Positions 16,622 through 25,174 of a stretch of DNA of 64,000 nt are shown here, one piece after another. A program made the position numbers and the translations under genes. Source of the DNA: Roseococcus pinisoli (lineage in GTDB: Bacteria; Pseudomonadota; Alphaproteobacteria; Acetobacterales; Acetobacteraceae); the NCBI RefSeq assembly GCF_018413645.1, contig NZ_JAHCDA010000001.1:186001-250000 (forward strand), in the 5' to 3' direction. How positions within the stretch are numbered: the stretch's first letter is position 1; the number at the start of each line of letters is the position of its first letter. Under the pieces are notes generated by a model that worked only from the letters and a program-made list of their open reading frames with translations, was not told the DNA's origin and did not search any database.

Positions 16622-17248
16622 ATGCTGCCACGCCGCGCCCTGCTGATCCTGCCCGCCGCGCTGCCTGCCGCCCTGGCCGCGTGCTCCTCCGCGCCGCCGC
16701 CGCGGCTGGAGGGACCGCCGATCTCCTATGGCCATCTCACGCAGATCCGGCTCGACGTCTCCGCGATCGTGACGGAGGACCGCACGCCGAATGCAGGCCC
16801 GAACGACCTGGGCCGCGACCTGCAGCCCAGCGCGGCCGAGGCCGTGCTGGTCATGGGCCGCGACCGGCTGGCCGCCTTCGGCTCCCAGCACCGCGCCCGC
16901 TTCAGCGCGACGCGCGCCCAGATCCTGCGGAACCGCAACCCAAGCCGCGGCGGGGCCTTCGCCTCCGATCCGGGCGAGCAGCTCACCTGCCAGCTCACCG
17001 CGCGGCTCGAGATCCTGGGCGAGAACGACCGCCGGCTCGGCTTCGCCGAGGCCTCGGCCGAAAGGTCCCAGACCGCGCCGAGCACGCCGAGCGAGCGCCG
17101 GATCGTCGCCGAGTCGCTCCTGCGGCAGGCGATGTTCGATCTGAACACCGAGTTCGAGTATCAGATCCGACGCTCCCTGCGCCCCTATCTGGTGGAGGGC
17201 ACCGCCGCCGCGCCACCCCCGCCGGTCAGCCGCGAGGCGCTGCCGTGA
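16622..17248 (+). CDS. lipoprotein of unknown function
   Basis: This 208-residue protein has a lipobox (LAAC) after a 20-residue signal, so it should be lipid-anchored to an envelope membrane. The mature part has no domain I recognise and ends in a proline/alanine-rich tail. The ATG at 16622 is preferred over 16604 because GGGAG lies five bases upstream and the signal begins there. The stop overlaps the GTG of the following Rid gene (GTGA), so the two are co-translated. Confidence 0.72.
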   Translation: MLPRRALLILPAALPAALAACSSAPPPRLEGPPISYGHLTQIRLDVSAIVTEDRTPNAGPNDLGRDLQPSAAEAVLVMGRDRLAAFGSQHRARFSATRAQILRNRNPSRGGAFASDPGEQLTCQLTARLEILGENDRRLGFAEASAERSQTAPSTPSERRIVAESLLRQAMFDLNTEFEYQIRRSLRPYLVEGTAAAPPPPVSREALP

Positions 17249-17634
17249 TCACCTTCTCGAACCCGCCCGGCGCGCCGGTCCCCGCCTCGCGCTACTCCCA
17301 GGCCGCGCTGGTCGAGGGCCCGGGCAAGCGGCTCGTCGTCTCGGGCCAGGTCGGCATGGCGCCGGACGGCCAGGTGCCCGCGGAGGGCAAGGCGCAGATC
17401 CGCCAGGCGCTGGCCAATCTCAAGGCCGTGCTGGCCGCGCATGGCATGGGCCCGGCCCATCTCGTGAAGATCACGGTCTTCCTGACGGATTCCTCCCTCG
17501 TCGCCCCCTGGCGGAGCCTGCGCGACGAGGCGCTGGAGGGCGCGGCGCCGACCAGCACGTTGCTGATCGTGGCGGGCCTCGCCAGCCCGAGATTCCTCGT
17601 CGAGGTCGAGGCGGAGGCCTTCCTTTCGGCGTAG
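17245..17634 (+). CDS. Rid family protein lacking the catalytic arginine
   Basis: This 129-residue protein follows the YjgF/Rid trimer pattern (LVVSGQVGMAPDGQV, LANLKAVLAAHGMGPAHLVKITVFLTD). At the position of the conserved PAR(S/T), the sequence is PTSTLLIV, so the arginine needed for imine hydrolysis is missing. A classical deaminase role is therefore unlikely. The GTG start overlaps the lipoprotein stop. It may be a non-hydrolytic Rid subgroup member. Confidence 0.82.
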   Translation: MITFSNPPGAPVPASRYSQAALVEGPGKRLVVSGQVGMAPDGQVPAEGKAQIRQALANLKAVLAAHGMGPAHLVKITVFLTDSSLVAPWRSLRDEALEGAAPTSTLLIVAGLASPRFLVEVEAEAFLSA

Positions 17635-17741
17635 CCGGGCCGGCCTGGACCGGCTGGCGGAGGGAAGAAGAAGAAACAATACTCCCCGGGCGGCTGAAGC
17701 GAGCAAGACGAAACTCGCCCCGCATCGCTCACTGCTCGGGA

Positions 17742-18725
17742 ATGTCCAAACAAATGAAAACAACGCGTCGCGGCCTTCTGGCCGCCCCCCTGCTCCTGCC
17801 CGCCCTGGCGCAGGCGCAGCCCGCCTGGCAGCCCACCCGGCCGCTGCGGCTGATCGTGCCCTTCGCGCCCGGCGGCAGCACCGATGTCGGCGGCCGCCTC
17901 ATCGCCGAGCGCATGGGCGAGACGCTGGGCCAGTCCGTGGTGGTGGAGAACCGGACCGGCGCCGGCGGCGCGGTCGGCGCCGAGGCCACTGCCCGCAGCG
18001 CGCCGGACGGCTACACGATGATGGTGGCCACCAATGGCGGCTTCACCATGGCCCCGCATCTCGGCCTCATGCGCTCGGTCGACGTGCGGCGCGAGCTTTC
18101 CATGGCCTCGATGATCTTCACGACCGACGTCATCGTGGTGGTGAACCAGCGCATCCCCGTGAACACCATCGCCGAATTCCTGGCCTATGTGCGGGAGCGC
18201 CCGGGTCAGCTCTCCTTCGCGACCTCCGGCGTCGGCACCAGCACGCATCTCTTCACCGAGCTCTTCATGGCCGTCTCCGGCACGCAGATGGTGCATGTGC
18301 CCTATCGCGGCTCGGGCCAGGCCATGGCGGATCTGGTGAGCGGCACGATCCAGGTGATGATCGACCAGCCCGCCAGCTCCATCGCCCAGGTGCGCCAGGG
18401 CGCCATCCGCGCGCTGGCGACCAGCGGCGGGCAACGCCTTTCCCTGCTGCCCGACATCCCAACCTTCGCCGAGGCCGGGCTGGGCGAGGCGAGCGTGCAG
18501 AGCTGGGGGGCCATCGCAGTTCCCGCCGGCACGCCGCCGGCCGCCATCGAGCGGATCGGCGCCGCCGTCCGCGAGGCCGTGTCACATCCGCCGGTCGTCC
18601 AGCGCATGGCGGCCGCGGGGCTCGATGCCGTCGGCAGCACGCCGGCCGAGATGGAGCAGGTCATCGCGCGGGACTACGAGCGCTGGGGCCGGGTAATCCG
18701 CGAGCGCAACATCCGGGTGGAATGA
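17742..18725 (+). CDS. Bug/TctC tripartite tricarboxylate transporter receptor
   Basis: This 327-residue periplasmic binding protein has an N-terminal export signal with twin arginines (TTRRGLLAAP) and cleavage near AQAQP. The family motifs are visible: LIVPFAPGGSTDVGGRLIAE, VVVENRTGAGG, and HVPYRGSGQAMADLVSG. It captures a carboxylate for a TctAB-type permease, but no tctA or tctB is nearby. Such solitary receptors are abundant in Acetobacteraceae and Burkholderiales. The ligand is unknown. Confidence 0.92.
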   Translation: MSKQMKTTRRGLLAAPLLLPALAQAQPAWQPTRPLRLIVPFAPGGSTDVGGRLIAERMGETLGQSVVVENRTGAGGAVGAEATARSAPDGYTMMVATNGGFTMAPHLGLMRSVDVRRELSMASMIFTTDVIVVVNQRIPVNTIAEFLAYVRERPGQLSFATSGVGTSTHLFTELFMAVSGTQMVHVPYRGSGQAMADLVSGTIQVMIDQPASSIAQVRQGAIRALATSGGQRLSLLPDIPTFAEAGLGEASVQSWGAIAVPAGTPPAAIERIGAAVREAVSHPPVVQRMAAAGLDAVGSTPAEMEQVIARDYERWGRVIRERNIRVE

Positions 18726-18734
18726 GCCATGGGG

Positions 18735-18755
18735 CGCCGGCCACCCAGGCCGGCG
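18735..18755 (+). terminator. hairpin after the Bug receptor gene
   Basis: CGCCGGCC at 18735-18742 pairs with GGCCGGCG at 18748-18755 around a five-base loop, ten bases after the stop codon. No U-run follows, so termination strength is uncertain. Confidence 0.4.
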
Positions 18756-18800
18756 TCCTGAACTGGTTGCAATACTCCCCTCCATCCGCATGATCCGGCC

Positions 18801-19787
18801 ATGCGCCTCCACGACAAGAAGCGGCTCGCGGCCCTTCGTGCCTACGATCCCGCCGGCATGGAGCGGGATCACGGCCTCGACAGCCTTTGCAACCTGGTCC
18901 GCCTGACCCTGGGCGTGCCCATGGCCGCCGTCACGCTGGTGGACGACAACACGACGCATCACGTCGGCATGGCGGGGTTGGAGCTGGGCGGCCTGCCGAA
19001 CGGCGTCACCTTCTGTTCCCGCACGATCGAGCAGGACACGCCCATGCTGGTCGAGGATGCGACGAAGGATGCGCGCTTCGCCGACAACCCCTTCGTGACC
19101 GCCAATCCGGGTGTCCGCTTCTACGTCGGCGCGCCGCTCGTGGCGCCGGACGGCTCGGCGCTCGGCGCCATCTGCGCGGTCGATACCGCGGCCCATGCCT
19201 GCTCGGAGTCCGAGCAGGCGAAGCTCGTCAGCCTGGCCAGCACCGCCGTCGAGATCCTGGAGATGCGCCGCCGCGTGCGCGAGGTGCGCGCCCTGGCGCT
19301 CAGCGACGGGCTGACCGGCATCGCCAACCGCGCGGCCATCGAGCTCGAGATCGAGAAGGCCATCGCGGTGGTCGAGCGGCACGGCCTGCCCTTCGGCGTG
19401 CTCTTCTTCGACGTCGACCACTTCAAATCCGTCAACGACCTGCGCGGCCACGAGGCGGGGGACGACCTGCTGCGGCTCATCGGCGAGACCCTGGCCGCCA
19501 CCACCCGCCGGGAGGAAGTCTGCGGGCGCCTGGGCGGGGACGAGTTCGTGGTGCTCCTGATGGGCTCCGATCCCACGAATGGCCGCGGCGCCGCCGAGCG
19601 GATCAAGGCGGCGCTGGACGAGGCCGTCGCGCGAGAGGGGTTCGCCGTCAGCTTCTCCATGGGCCTCGCCTTCTTCCCGACGGCGCCGGCCGACGCGGAG
19701 GCCGCGCTGAAGGCGGCCGACCGCCTGCTCTATGCGGCCAAGCGCCAGGGCAAGAACCGGATCGTCGTTGAGGCCAGCGAGGGCTGA
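18801..19787 (+). CDS. GAF-GGDEF diguanylate cyclase
   Basis: This 328-residue cytoplasmic signalling protein has a GAF sensor domain around residues 20-155 (FYVGAPLVAPDGSALGAICAVD) and a GGDEF domain from about 165. The active-site GGDEF is intact at 245-249 and LFFDVDHFKSVND supplies the metal site, so cyclic-di-GMP synthesis is expected. The position of the inhibitory I-site reads RREE rather than RxxD, so product inhibition may be altered. There is no membrane segment. It stands alone, and the input ligand is unknown. Confidence 0.93.
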   Translation: MRLHDKKRLAALRAYDPAGMERDHGLDSLCNLVRLTLGVPMAAVTLVDDNTTHHVGMAGLELGGLPNGVTFCSRTIEQDTPMLVEDATKDARFADNPFVTANPGVRFYVGAPLVAPDGSALGAICAVDTAAHACSESEQAKLVSLASTAVEILEMRRRVREVRALALSDGLTGIANRAAIELEIEKAIAVVERHGLPFGVLFFDVDHFKSVNDLRGHEAGDDLLRLIGETLAATTRREEVCGRLGGDEFVVLLMGSDPTNGRGAAERIKAALDEAVAREGFAVSFSMGLAFFPTAPADAEAALKAADRLLYAAKRQGKNRIVVEASEG

Positions 19788-19794
19788 AGGCCGG

Positions 19795-20109
19795 TCAGAG
19801 CGCCGCCAGCACCAGCGTCACCGCGAGCCCGCCCAGCACGGGGAGCAGCAGCCCGCCGCGCCAGAACAGGATCGCGACCGCCGCGGCGAGGCCCGCCACC
19901 CGCGCGACCAAGGGCAGCGAGGCCATGATGCCGCCCGGGGCGATCACCGCCGCCAGCACGAAGGCGGTCAGCGTCGCCTGCGCCACCGATCCCGCCCAGC
20001 GCACGAAGGGATGATCCGGCTTCAGCCGGCCCGCCACCAGCAGCCCCGCCGCCCGCATGCCGGCGCAGGCGAGGATCAGCAGGATCAGCGCAAGGGCGGC
20101 ACTGCTCAC
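19795..20109 (-). CDS. azlD: AzlD family membrane protein
   Basis: This 104-residue protein is mostly transmembrane (about four hydrophobic segments) with the family's VRWAGSVAQATLTAFVLAAV region. It pairs with AzlC as the small subunit of a branched-chain amino acid (or analogue) exporter. The GTG start at 20109 overlaps the azlC stop (GTGA). It converges on the diguanylate cyclase gene with seven bases between stops. Confidence 0.87.
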   Translation of the reverse strand: MSSAALALILLILACAGMRAAGLLVAGRLKPDHPFVRWAGSVAQATLTAFVLAAVIAPGGIMASLPLVARVAGLAAAVAILFWRGGLLLPVLGGLAVTLVLAAL

Positions 20110-20804
20110 GGGCGCCGCTCCTTGGCCTGGCCCCAGAGGAAGGCGACCGTCCCACCCACCAGCCCGGCGCCGAGCAAGGCCCAGGAGGCCGGGAGCAGCA
20201 GCACCAGCGGCGTCGCCACCGCGCCGCAGAGCACGGCGCGCCGGGCCGGGGCGAAGCGCGTGTCGCCGGCCAGGATCGTGCCGAAGTAGAGCGGATTGAC
20301 GAAGAGCAGCGCGGCCAGGATCCACCCGTCCAGCACCGGCGCGACGAGATGGCCGAGCCAGGTGGAAAGCCCCGCCACGGTCCAGGAGGTCAGGGCGAAG
20401 CCCAGGAACCAGGCGAGGCGGTCGGCCGGCGGAAGGTCGGGCAGGCGGCGCATCGCCATGGCCCAGGGGGTCACGGCGATGAACGGCATCGCCAGGAAGC
20501 GCAGCCGCACATGGGGGCCGAGCCAGGGGCCCAGCGCCACCGCCATCGGCAGGAAGCGGGCATTGGCCGCGACGGCGCCGAGCACCGCCGGCAGGGCGCC
20601 GCCCGGCGCGCCGACCGCCGCCAGCAGCACCATCTGCCCGGGCATGCCGTAAACGAGCTGGCCGGCCGCCAGCCCCCAGCCCATGCCGAGCCCGGCGGCC
20701 TGCACCGCCGCGCCGAAGGCCATGAAGGTCGCGGCCATGGCCAGCGCCGGCGCGCCAAGCGCCTCGCGGCAGGCGGAGCGGAAAATCATCGCCCGCAGGA
20801 TCAC
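20106..20804 (-). CDS. azlC: AzlC family exporter subunit
   Basis: This 232-residue inner-membrane protein has the AzlC pattern: FMAFGAAVQAAGLGM, QLVYGMPGQMVLLA, ANARFLPMAVALGPWL, and FVNPLYFGTILAGD. With AzlD it forms a two-subunit exporter for branched-chain amino acids or related compounds. The ATG at 20804 gives the longest form; MIFRS at 20789 is a near alternative. The repeat array at 20855-20930 lies just upstream and could control it. Confidence 0.88.
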   Translation of the reverse strand: MILRAMIFRSACREALGAPALAMAATFMAFGAAVQAAGLGMGWGLAAGQLVYGMPGQMVLLAAVGAPGGALPAVLGAVAANARFLPMAVALGPWLGPHVRLRFLAMPFIAVTPWAMAMRRLPDLPPADRLAWFLGFALTSWTVAGLSTWLGHLVAPVLDGWILAALLFVNPLYFGTILAGDTRFAPARRAVLCGAVATPLVLLLPASWALLGAGLVGGTVAFLWGQAKERRP

Positions 20805-20854
20805 CGCAGCGGCGCGCGCCGTCCAGATCGCCCCATTACGATTTTGTATTGAAG

Positions 20855-20930
20855 ATGAATGCCAGCTGAATTATTTCTGAACCGAACCTGAATGAAACAT
20901 AATGTAACTGAAACCTGAACGCAAGCTGAA
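20855..20930 (+). promoter_or_regulatory. phased CTGAA direct-repeat array
   Basis: CTGAA occurs at 20866, 20877 and 20888, preceded by ATGAA at 20855, giving four units at exactly 11-base spacing. More copies occur at 20908, 20915 and 20926, the last two again 11 apart. Direct repeats every 11 bases on one face of the helix are the hallmark of OmpR/PhoB-family response regulator binding. The motif is not a PhoB box. Candidate targets are azlCD (leftward) and the small frame at 20938 (rightward). Confidence 0.5.
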
Positions 20931-20937
20931 TGGCGTC

Positions 20938-21099
20938 ATGTGGATGTCATCACCCGACAGGCCTTCCGCCATGCGTCACACCCTCGTGTCTTCGTTGCGG
21001 AAGCAGGCCCGGCCGGCCATGCCCTTCTCCCTGCGTCGGGCCAGCGGTCCCCTCGCCTCCGGGGCCTTCTCCACGCCCCCGCCGGCCGCGCTGAGCTAG
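20938..21099 (+). CDS. possible 53-residue basic peptide
   Basis: An ATG at 20938 opens 53 codons ending at a TAG. The peptide is rich in Arg, Ser, Ala and Pro with no membrane segment. No domain is recognised and no good ribosome binding site is seen because the repeat array runs up to eight bases before the ATG; an internal ATG at 20971 is also possible. It is listed because it is the only frame directly downstream of the array. Confidence 0.25.
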   Translation: MWMSSPDRPSAMRHTLVSSLRKQARPAMPFSLRRASGPLASGAFSTPPPAALS

Positions 21100-21291
21100 G
21101 GCCGGGGCGCTAGCGCCCGAACCCGGTTCACCGCCGTCTTCCTCCGTCATCGCCGCCCGAACCCACGGGCCAGGAACGCCAGGCAACCGCCGTCCCCATC
21201 AGGGCGGCGCCCGCTGCTTGGCGCCCTCCCGGCCGTGATCGCCCGCACACGCCCTCCATCCGTCCTTCGGACACGCAGCAAAGATCCCCGC

Positions 21292-22434
21292 ATGACCTCT
21301 CCCCATGTCCTCATCACGGGCGCCACTGGCCTCATCGGCGGCGCCGTGCTCGCCCAGGCCGCGCAGGCCTGGCCGGAAGCCCGCTTCACCGCCCTTGTCC
21401 GCGCGCGTGACGACAGCGAGGCGCGGTTCCGCCTCCTGACCCGGCTGCGTCGGCTGACCGACCTGCAGACCGCGACCGAGATCGCCGCCCGCACGGAGAT
21501 CCTCTGCGGCGACCTGAAGTCCCTCTCCCGGATCCCCGATGGCCGCTTCCGGGACATGACCCATGTCCTGCATCTCGCGGCCGAAACCTCCTTCTTCGCG
21601 AAGGAGAGCAGCTGGCGGATGAACTTCGAGGGCACGATGGCGGTGGCCGAGGCCGCGACCGCCATGCCGCGGCTCGAGCGCTTCCTGCATGTCAGCACCG
21701 CCACCGTCTGCGGCAGCAATGCGCCCCGGATGATCCACGAGGATGCCTATCCCGACGCCGCGGCCATCCACATCGCGCCCTATACCTACACCAAGGCTTG
21801 CGCCGAGACGGCCCTGCGGGAGCGCTACTTCGACCTCCCGGTCGTCATCGCGCGGCCGTCGATCGTCGTCGGGCATTCGCGGCTGGGGGCCGCGCCGTCT
21901 TCCTCCATCCTGTGGTTCGTGCGGGCGGCGGATGCGATGCATCTCGTGAGCAGCGATCCGGAGGGGGGGATCGACTTCATCCCCAGCGACTGGACCGCCG
22001 ATGCCCTGCTGCTGCTGCTGACCAAGCCGAAGCTCGCGCACGATCTCTATCACGTCTCGGCCGGCACCGGCGCGCGCACCTACTGGCCCGCGCTGCGGCA
22101 GGCCTTCGCCAACTGGCGCGGCGAGCCGCTGCAGCCGCTGACGCACCTGCCCGCCGGCGACCGTCAGCTGCTGAGCACGCGCTTCAAGGCGACCTTCGGC
22201 GGCGGGGATGCCCGGCTGACGCTCATGCATCGCGGCTGCCGGAAGTATTTCGAGTTCTGCGCGCTGGACGCGACCTTCGACAATTCGCGCCTGCTGGCCG
22301 AGGGCATGGCGCCGCCGCCGAGCCTGCCCGAATACCTCGTGCCCTGCCTCGAGAACCCCGGGGGCCTCGGCATCCTGGACGCCTTCCTGGACGACATGGA
22401 CATGTTCGAGACGCCGGCGCCGGTCGCGGCGTGA
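21292..22434 (+). CDS. extended SDR / fatty acyl reductase-like oxidoreductase
   Basis: This 380-residue NAD(P)-dependent protein has an N-terminal Rossmann motif ITGATGLIGGAV, a catalytic YxxxK in YTYTKACAE, and ARPSIVVGHS after it. This is the layout of the NAD_binding_4 (male-sterility/acyl reductase) group. It may reduce an acyl thioester or modify a lipid-linked group, but the substrate is not shown. Its stop overlaps the GTG of the outer-membrane protein gene (GTGA), which suggests an envelope-related function. Confidence 0.82.
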   Translation: MTSPHVLITGATGLIGGAVLAQAAQAWPEARFTALVRARDDSEARFRLLTRLRRLTDLQTATEIAARTEILCGDLKSLSRIPDGRFRDMTHVLHLAAETSFFAKESSWRMNFEGTMAVAEAATAMPRLERFLHVSTATVCGSNAPRMIHEDAYPDAAAIHIAPYTYTKACAETALRERYFDLPVVIARPSIVVGHSRLGAAPSSSILWFVRAADAMHLVSSDPEGGIDFIPSDWTADALLLLLTKPKLAHDLYHVSAGTGARTYWPALRQAFANWRGEPLQPLTHLPAGDRQLLSTRFKATFGGGDARLTLMHRGCRKYFEFCALDATFDNSRLLAEGMAPPPSLPEYLVPCLENPGGLGILDAFLDDMDMFETPAPVAA

Positions 22435-23213
22435 CCGCGCGCCTGTGCCATCTCCTCGCGGCGCTCCTCCTCTCCTGCGCCGCCGCCCAGGCGCAGGAGA
22501 TGCCCACGCCGCGCCAGGGGCTGGAGGTCAATCTGGGCGCCGGGCCGCTGCTCTACCCGGCCTATCCCGGCGCGCGCGTCTCCCGCGTCTTCCCCTTCCC
22601 CGTCGTCAGCGGCGGCTACGGGTCGCGCGTGGAGTTCGACCTGCTGGACGGCCTGCGCGTCACCGCGCTGGAAGCGGCCGGCCTCTCCTTCGGGCCAGCC
22701 GCCCGCCTGCGCTTCGGCCGCCGGACCGCCGACGACCGGCGCGAACTCCATGGCCTGCGCAGCTTCTCCGACACGATCGAGGCCGGCGGCTTCATCGCCT
22801 TTGAGCGCGGCCCCTTCTACGCCGACGCGACGCTGACGCAGGACGTGGCGCAGGCGCATCGCGGCCTGGCGCTGGAGGCGCGGGCGTTGCTCTCCTTCCC
22901 GCTCGGGCCGCTGGGGGTGGAGGCGGGGCCGGAGCTTCGCGTGGTCAACCGCAGCTTCGCGCAATCCTTCTTCGGCATCGGCCCGATCAACGCCGCGGCC
23001 AGCGGGCGCCCGGCCTACAGCGCGCCTGGCGGGCTGGAGCGCGCGGGCGGCATCCTCAGCGCGGAATACCGCCTCGCCGATCGTTGGGCGCTGCGGGGCT
23101 TCGCCGAATGGGCTCGGCTCGGGGATGCAGCCGCGCGCTCGCCCCTGGTGCGGGACGGTGGCTCCCGCCAGCAGGTCTATGCGGGCCTCTTCCTGGTCTG
23201 GCGCGCCTGGTAG
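22431..23213 (+). CDS. MipA/OmpV family outer membrane protein
   Basis: This 260-residue protein has a signal peptide ending AAAQAQE, then an amphipathic beta-barrel pattern. The typical early PAYPGARVSRVFPFPVVSGGYG segment and an aromatic C-terminus (LFLVWRAW) are present. MipA/OmpV proteins form small barrels and sometimes scaffold murein enzymes. The GTG start overlaps the SDR stop. The direct link to an oxidoreductase is unusual for the family. Confidence 0.82.
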   Translation: MTARLCHLLAALLLSCAAAQAQEMPTPRQGLEVNLGAGPLLYPAYPGARVSRVFPFPVVSGGYGSRVEFDLLDGLRVTALEAAGLSFGPAARLRFGRRTADDRRELHGLRSFSDTIEAGGFIAFERGPFYADATLTQDVAQAHRGLALEARALLSFPLGPLGVEAGPELRVVNRSFAQSFFGIGPINAAASGRPAYSAPGGLERAGGILSAEYRLADRWALRGFAEWARLGDAAARSPLVRDGGSRQQVYAGLFLVWRAW

Positions 23214-23278
23214 TCCGCATGGTCAGGCCCGAAGGCGGGGTGATAGAGGAGGCAGGCCATCACGAAAGAGAAGCCCCG

Positions 23279-24259
23279 ATGACACGCCTGCCCCGCCGCG
23301 CCCTGCTCGCGGCCCCGCTGCTCGCCGCGCCGGCCCTCGTCCATGCGCAGGCGCCCGTCGTGAACCGCACGGTGCGCATCCTGGCCGGCTTCCCGGCCGG
23401 GGGCACGGTGGACGTGGCCTGCCGCCTCTTCGCCGAGCGGCTGCGCGGCGTCTGGGCGCCGCAGGTGGTGGTGGACAACCGCGTCGGCGCCACGGGGCGG
23501 CTCGCCATCGAGGAGTTGCTGCGCAGCGAGCCCGACGGCACCTCCATCCTCATCACCCCCGCCAGCATGGTGACGATCTACCCACACCTCTACGGCCAGC
23601 GCCTGCGCTACGACCCCATCGCGGACCTGCAGCCGGTGACGCCGGTCGTGCTCTATCCCTTCTCGCTTGCGGTCGGACCGGCGGCGCCAGGGGTGACGAA
23701 CCTCGCCCAGTTCGTGGACTTCGCGAAAAGCCGCAACGGCATCGCCTATGCCTCGCCGGCCGCGGGCTCGGTGCCGCATTTCACCGGCGTGATGCTGGCC
23801 CGCGCGGCCGGGATCGAGCTGACCCATCTGCCCTATCGCGGCGCCGCCCCGGCCATCACCGACGCCATCGCGGGCCAGATCCCGGCCACCATCAACGTCA
23901 TCGGCGACCAGGTGGAGCATCACCTCTCCAACCGCCTGCGGATGATCGCGGTGACCAGCGAACGGCGCGTGCCGCGCTTCCCCGATATCGCGACCTTCGC
24001 GGAGCAGGGCTACCCGGACCTCACGACCGACGAATGGTTCGGCGCCTTCCTGCCGGCCCGCGCGCCGGCCGCACTCGTCCAGGCGCTGAATGCGGCGCTG
24101 GTGACGGCGGCCCAGAATGCCGAGCTGCGGCAGAATCTGGAGGCGCGGGAGTTCGAGGCCTTCACCAGCCCCAGCGCCGATTTCGCGGCCCGCATCCAGC
24201 GCGAGACGACGAAATGGGGCCCGGTCGTGCAGGAATCCGGCTTCCGGCCGGAAGACTGA
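23279..24259 (+). CDS. Bug/TctC tripartite tricarboxylate transporter receptor
   Basis: This 326-residue periplasmic receptor has signal RLPRRALLAAPLLAAPALVHAQ. The Bug motifs follow: RILAGFPAGGTVDVACRLFAE, VVVDNRVGATG, and HLPYRGAAPAITDAIAG. As with the other Bug gene at 17742 there is no TctAB partner in the window. The two receptors are clearly paralogous but diverged, so they probably bind different carboxylates. It starts at an ATG after GAGAAG. Confidence 0.92.
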   Translation: MTRLPRRALLAAPLLAAPALVHAQAPVVNRTVRILAGFPAGGTVDVACRLFAERLRGVWAPQVVVDNRVGATGRLAIEELLRSEPDGTSILITPASMVTIYPHLYGQRLRYDPIADLQPVTPVVLYPFSLAVGPAAPGVTNLAQFVDFAKSRNGIAYASPAAGSVPHFTGVMLARAAGIELTHLPYRGAAPAITDAIAGQIPATINVIGDQVEHHLSNRLRMIAVTSERRVPRFPDIATFAEQGYPDLTTDEWFGAFLPARAPAALVQALNAALVTAAQNAELRQNLEAREFEAFTSPSADFAARIQRETTKWGPVVQESGFRPED

Positions 24260-24307
24260 TCGCCCCCGGAGGCGCCGCGCGAAAGCCCGGCGCCCCGAGG
24301 CGAGTCG

Positions 24308-25174
24308 TTACCAGCGCAGGCTGCGCAGCGCGGCGACCGGCGCCACCTTCTCCTCGGCCGCCACCTCGAAGAGATAGTCCGGCGAGGGGTCGGCGCCATG
24401 CGCATCGGCCGCGAGGCCGGTGAGCGCCCAGAGGCTGTCGATGCCGGCCGCCTGCGCGCCCGCGAGATCCGTGTGCGGCGTATCGCCCACGGCGACCACC
24501 CGGGCGCGATCGGTCATGCCGAGCAGCTCCATCACCGGGCCATAGACGGCCGGGTCCGGCTTGCCGACCTCAAAGATATCGCCGCCCCATTCGGCATAGA
24601 CGTCCGCGAAGGCGCCGGCGCAGATCAGCCGCTCGCCCGCGACCATCACCGCGCGGTCCGGATTGACGCAGACCATGGGCAGGCCGGCCTTGAAGCAGGC
24701 CTCCAGGATCGGGCGATAGGGCTCCACCGACTTCGACTTGCGGTCGGGGTCGGGGCCGGTGTTGAGGAGGAAGTCGGCCTCCTCCGGCGTCGCCACCAGC
24801 TCGGCCGCGCCCTCCTCGACGACGGAGAGGTCGCGCTCGGGGCCGATGTGGAAAGCCTTGCGGCCCAGCTTCTCGAACCAGGGCTGGTCGCGCCGGCTCA
24901 GCCAGCGCCAGGCCACCTCGCCCGAGGAGATGATGCCGTCATAGAGGCCGCGGTCGATCTCCATGCGGTCCAGCATGCCCTGGATGAACCAGGAGCGGCG
25001 CGGCGCATTGGTGAGGAAGACGACCTTCTTGCCGCGAGCCTTCAGCTCGGCCAGGCAGTCGATCACGCCGGGATAGGGTTGCCTCCCGTCATGCACGACG
25101 CCCCAGAGGTCGAAGACATAACCGTCGTAACGGTCGGAGACGGGGGCCAGGCCCTCGAGGATCGGCAAGCTCAT
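24308..25174 (-). CDS. TIGR01459-type HAD phosphatase
   Basis: This 288-residue class IIA HAD hydrolase resembles NagD. Motif I reads FDLWGVVHDG, the DxWG variant typical of this alphaproteobacterial subfamily. The cap-type FLTNAPRRSWF and late VAVGDTPHTDLAGAQAAGID supply motifs II and IV. It should dephosphorylate a small phosphometabolite in the cytoplasm. Its ATG overlaps the pyrD stop (ATGA), so it is translated with that gene, which hints at nucleotide-related metabolism. Confidence 0.88.
   Translation of the reverse strand: MSLPILEGLAPVSDRYDGYVFDLWGVVHDGRQPYPGVIDCLAELKARGKKVVFLTNAPRRSWFIQGMLDRMEIDRGLYDGIISSGEVAWRWLSRRDQPWFEKLGRKAFHIGPERDLSVVEEGAAELVATPEEADFLLNTGPDPDRKSKSVEPYRPILEACFKAGLPMVCVNPDRAVMVAGERLICAGAFADVYAEWGGDIFEVGKPDPAVYGPVMELLGMTDRARVVAVGDTPHTDLAGAQAAGIDSLWALTGLAADAHGADPSPDYLFEVAAEEKVAPVAALRSLRW

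Larger units (their letters stand above)
20805..21291. other. 487-base divergent intergenic region
   Basis: It separates azlC from the SDR gene. The left part, about 20835-20940, is distinctly A+T rich and holds the phased CTGAA array. The middle holds a 53-codon open frame (20938-21099). The remainder to 21291 is GC-rich with no gene or strong hairpin that I can support. Confidence 0.6.
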
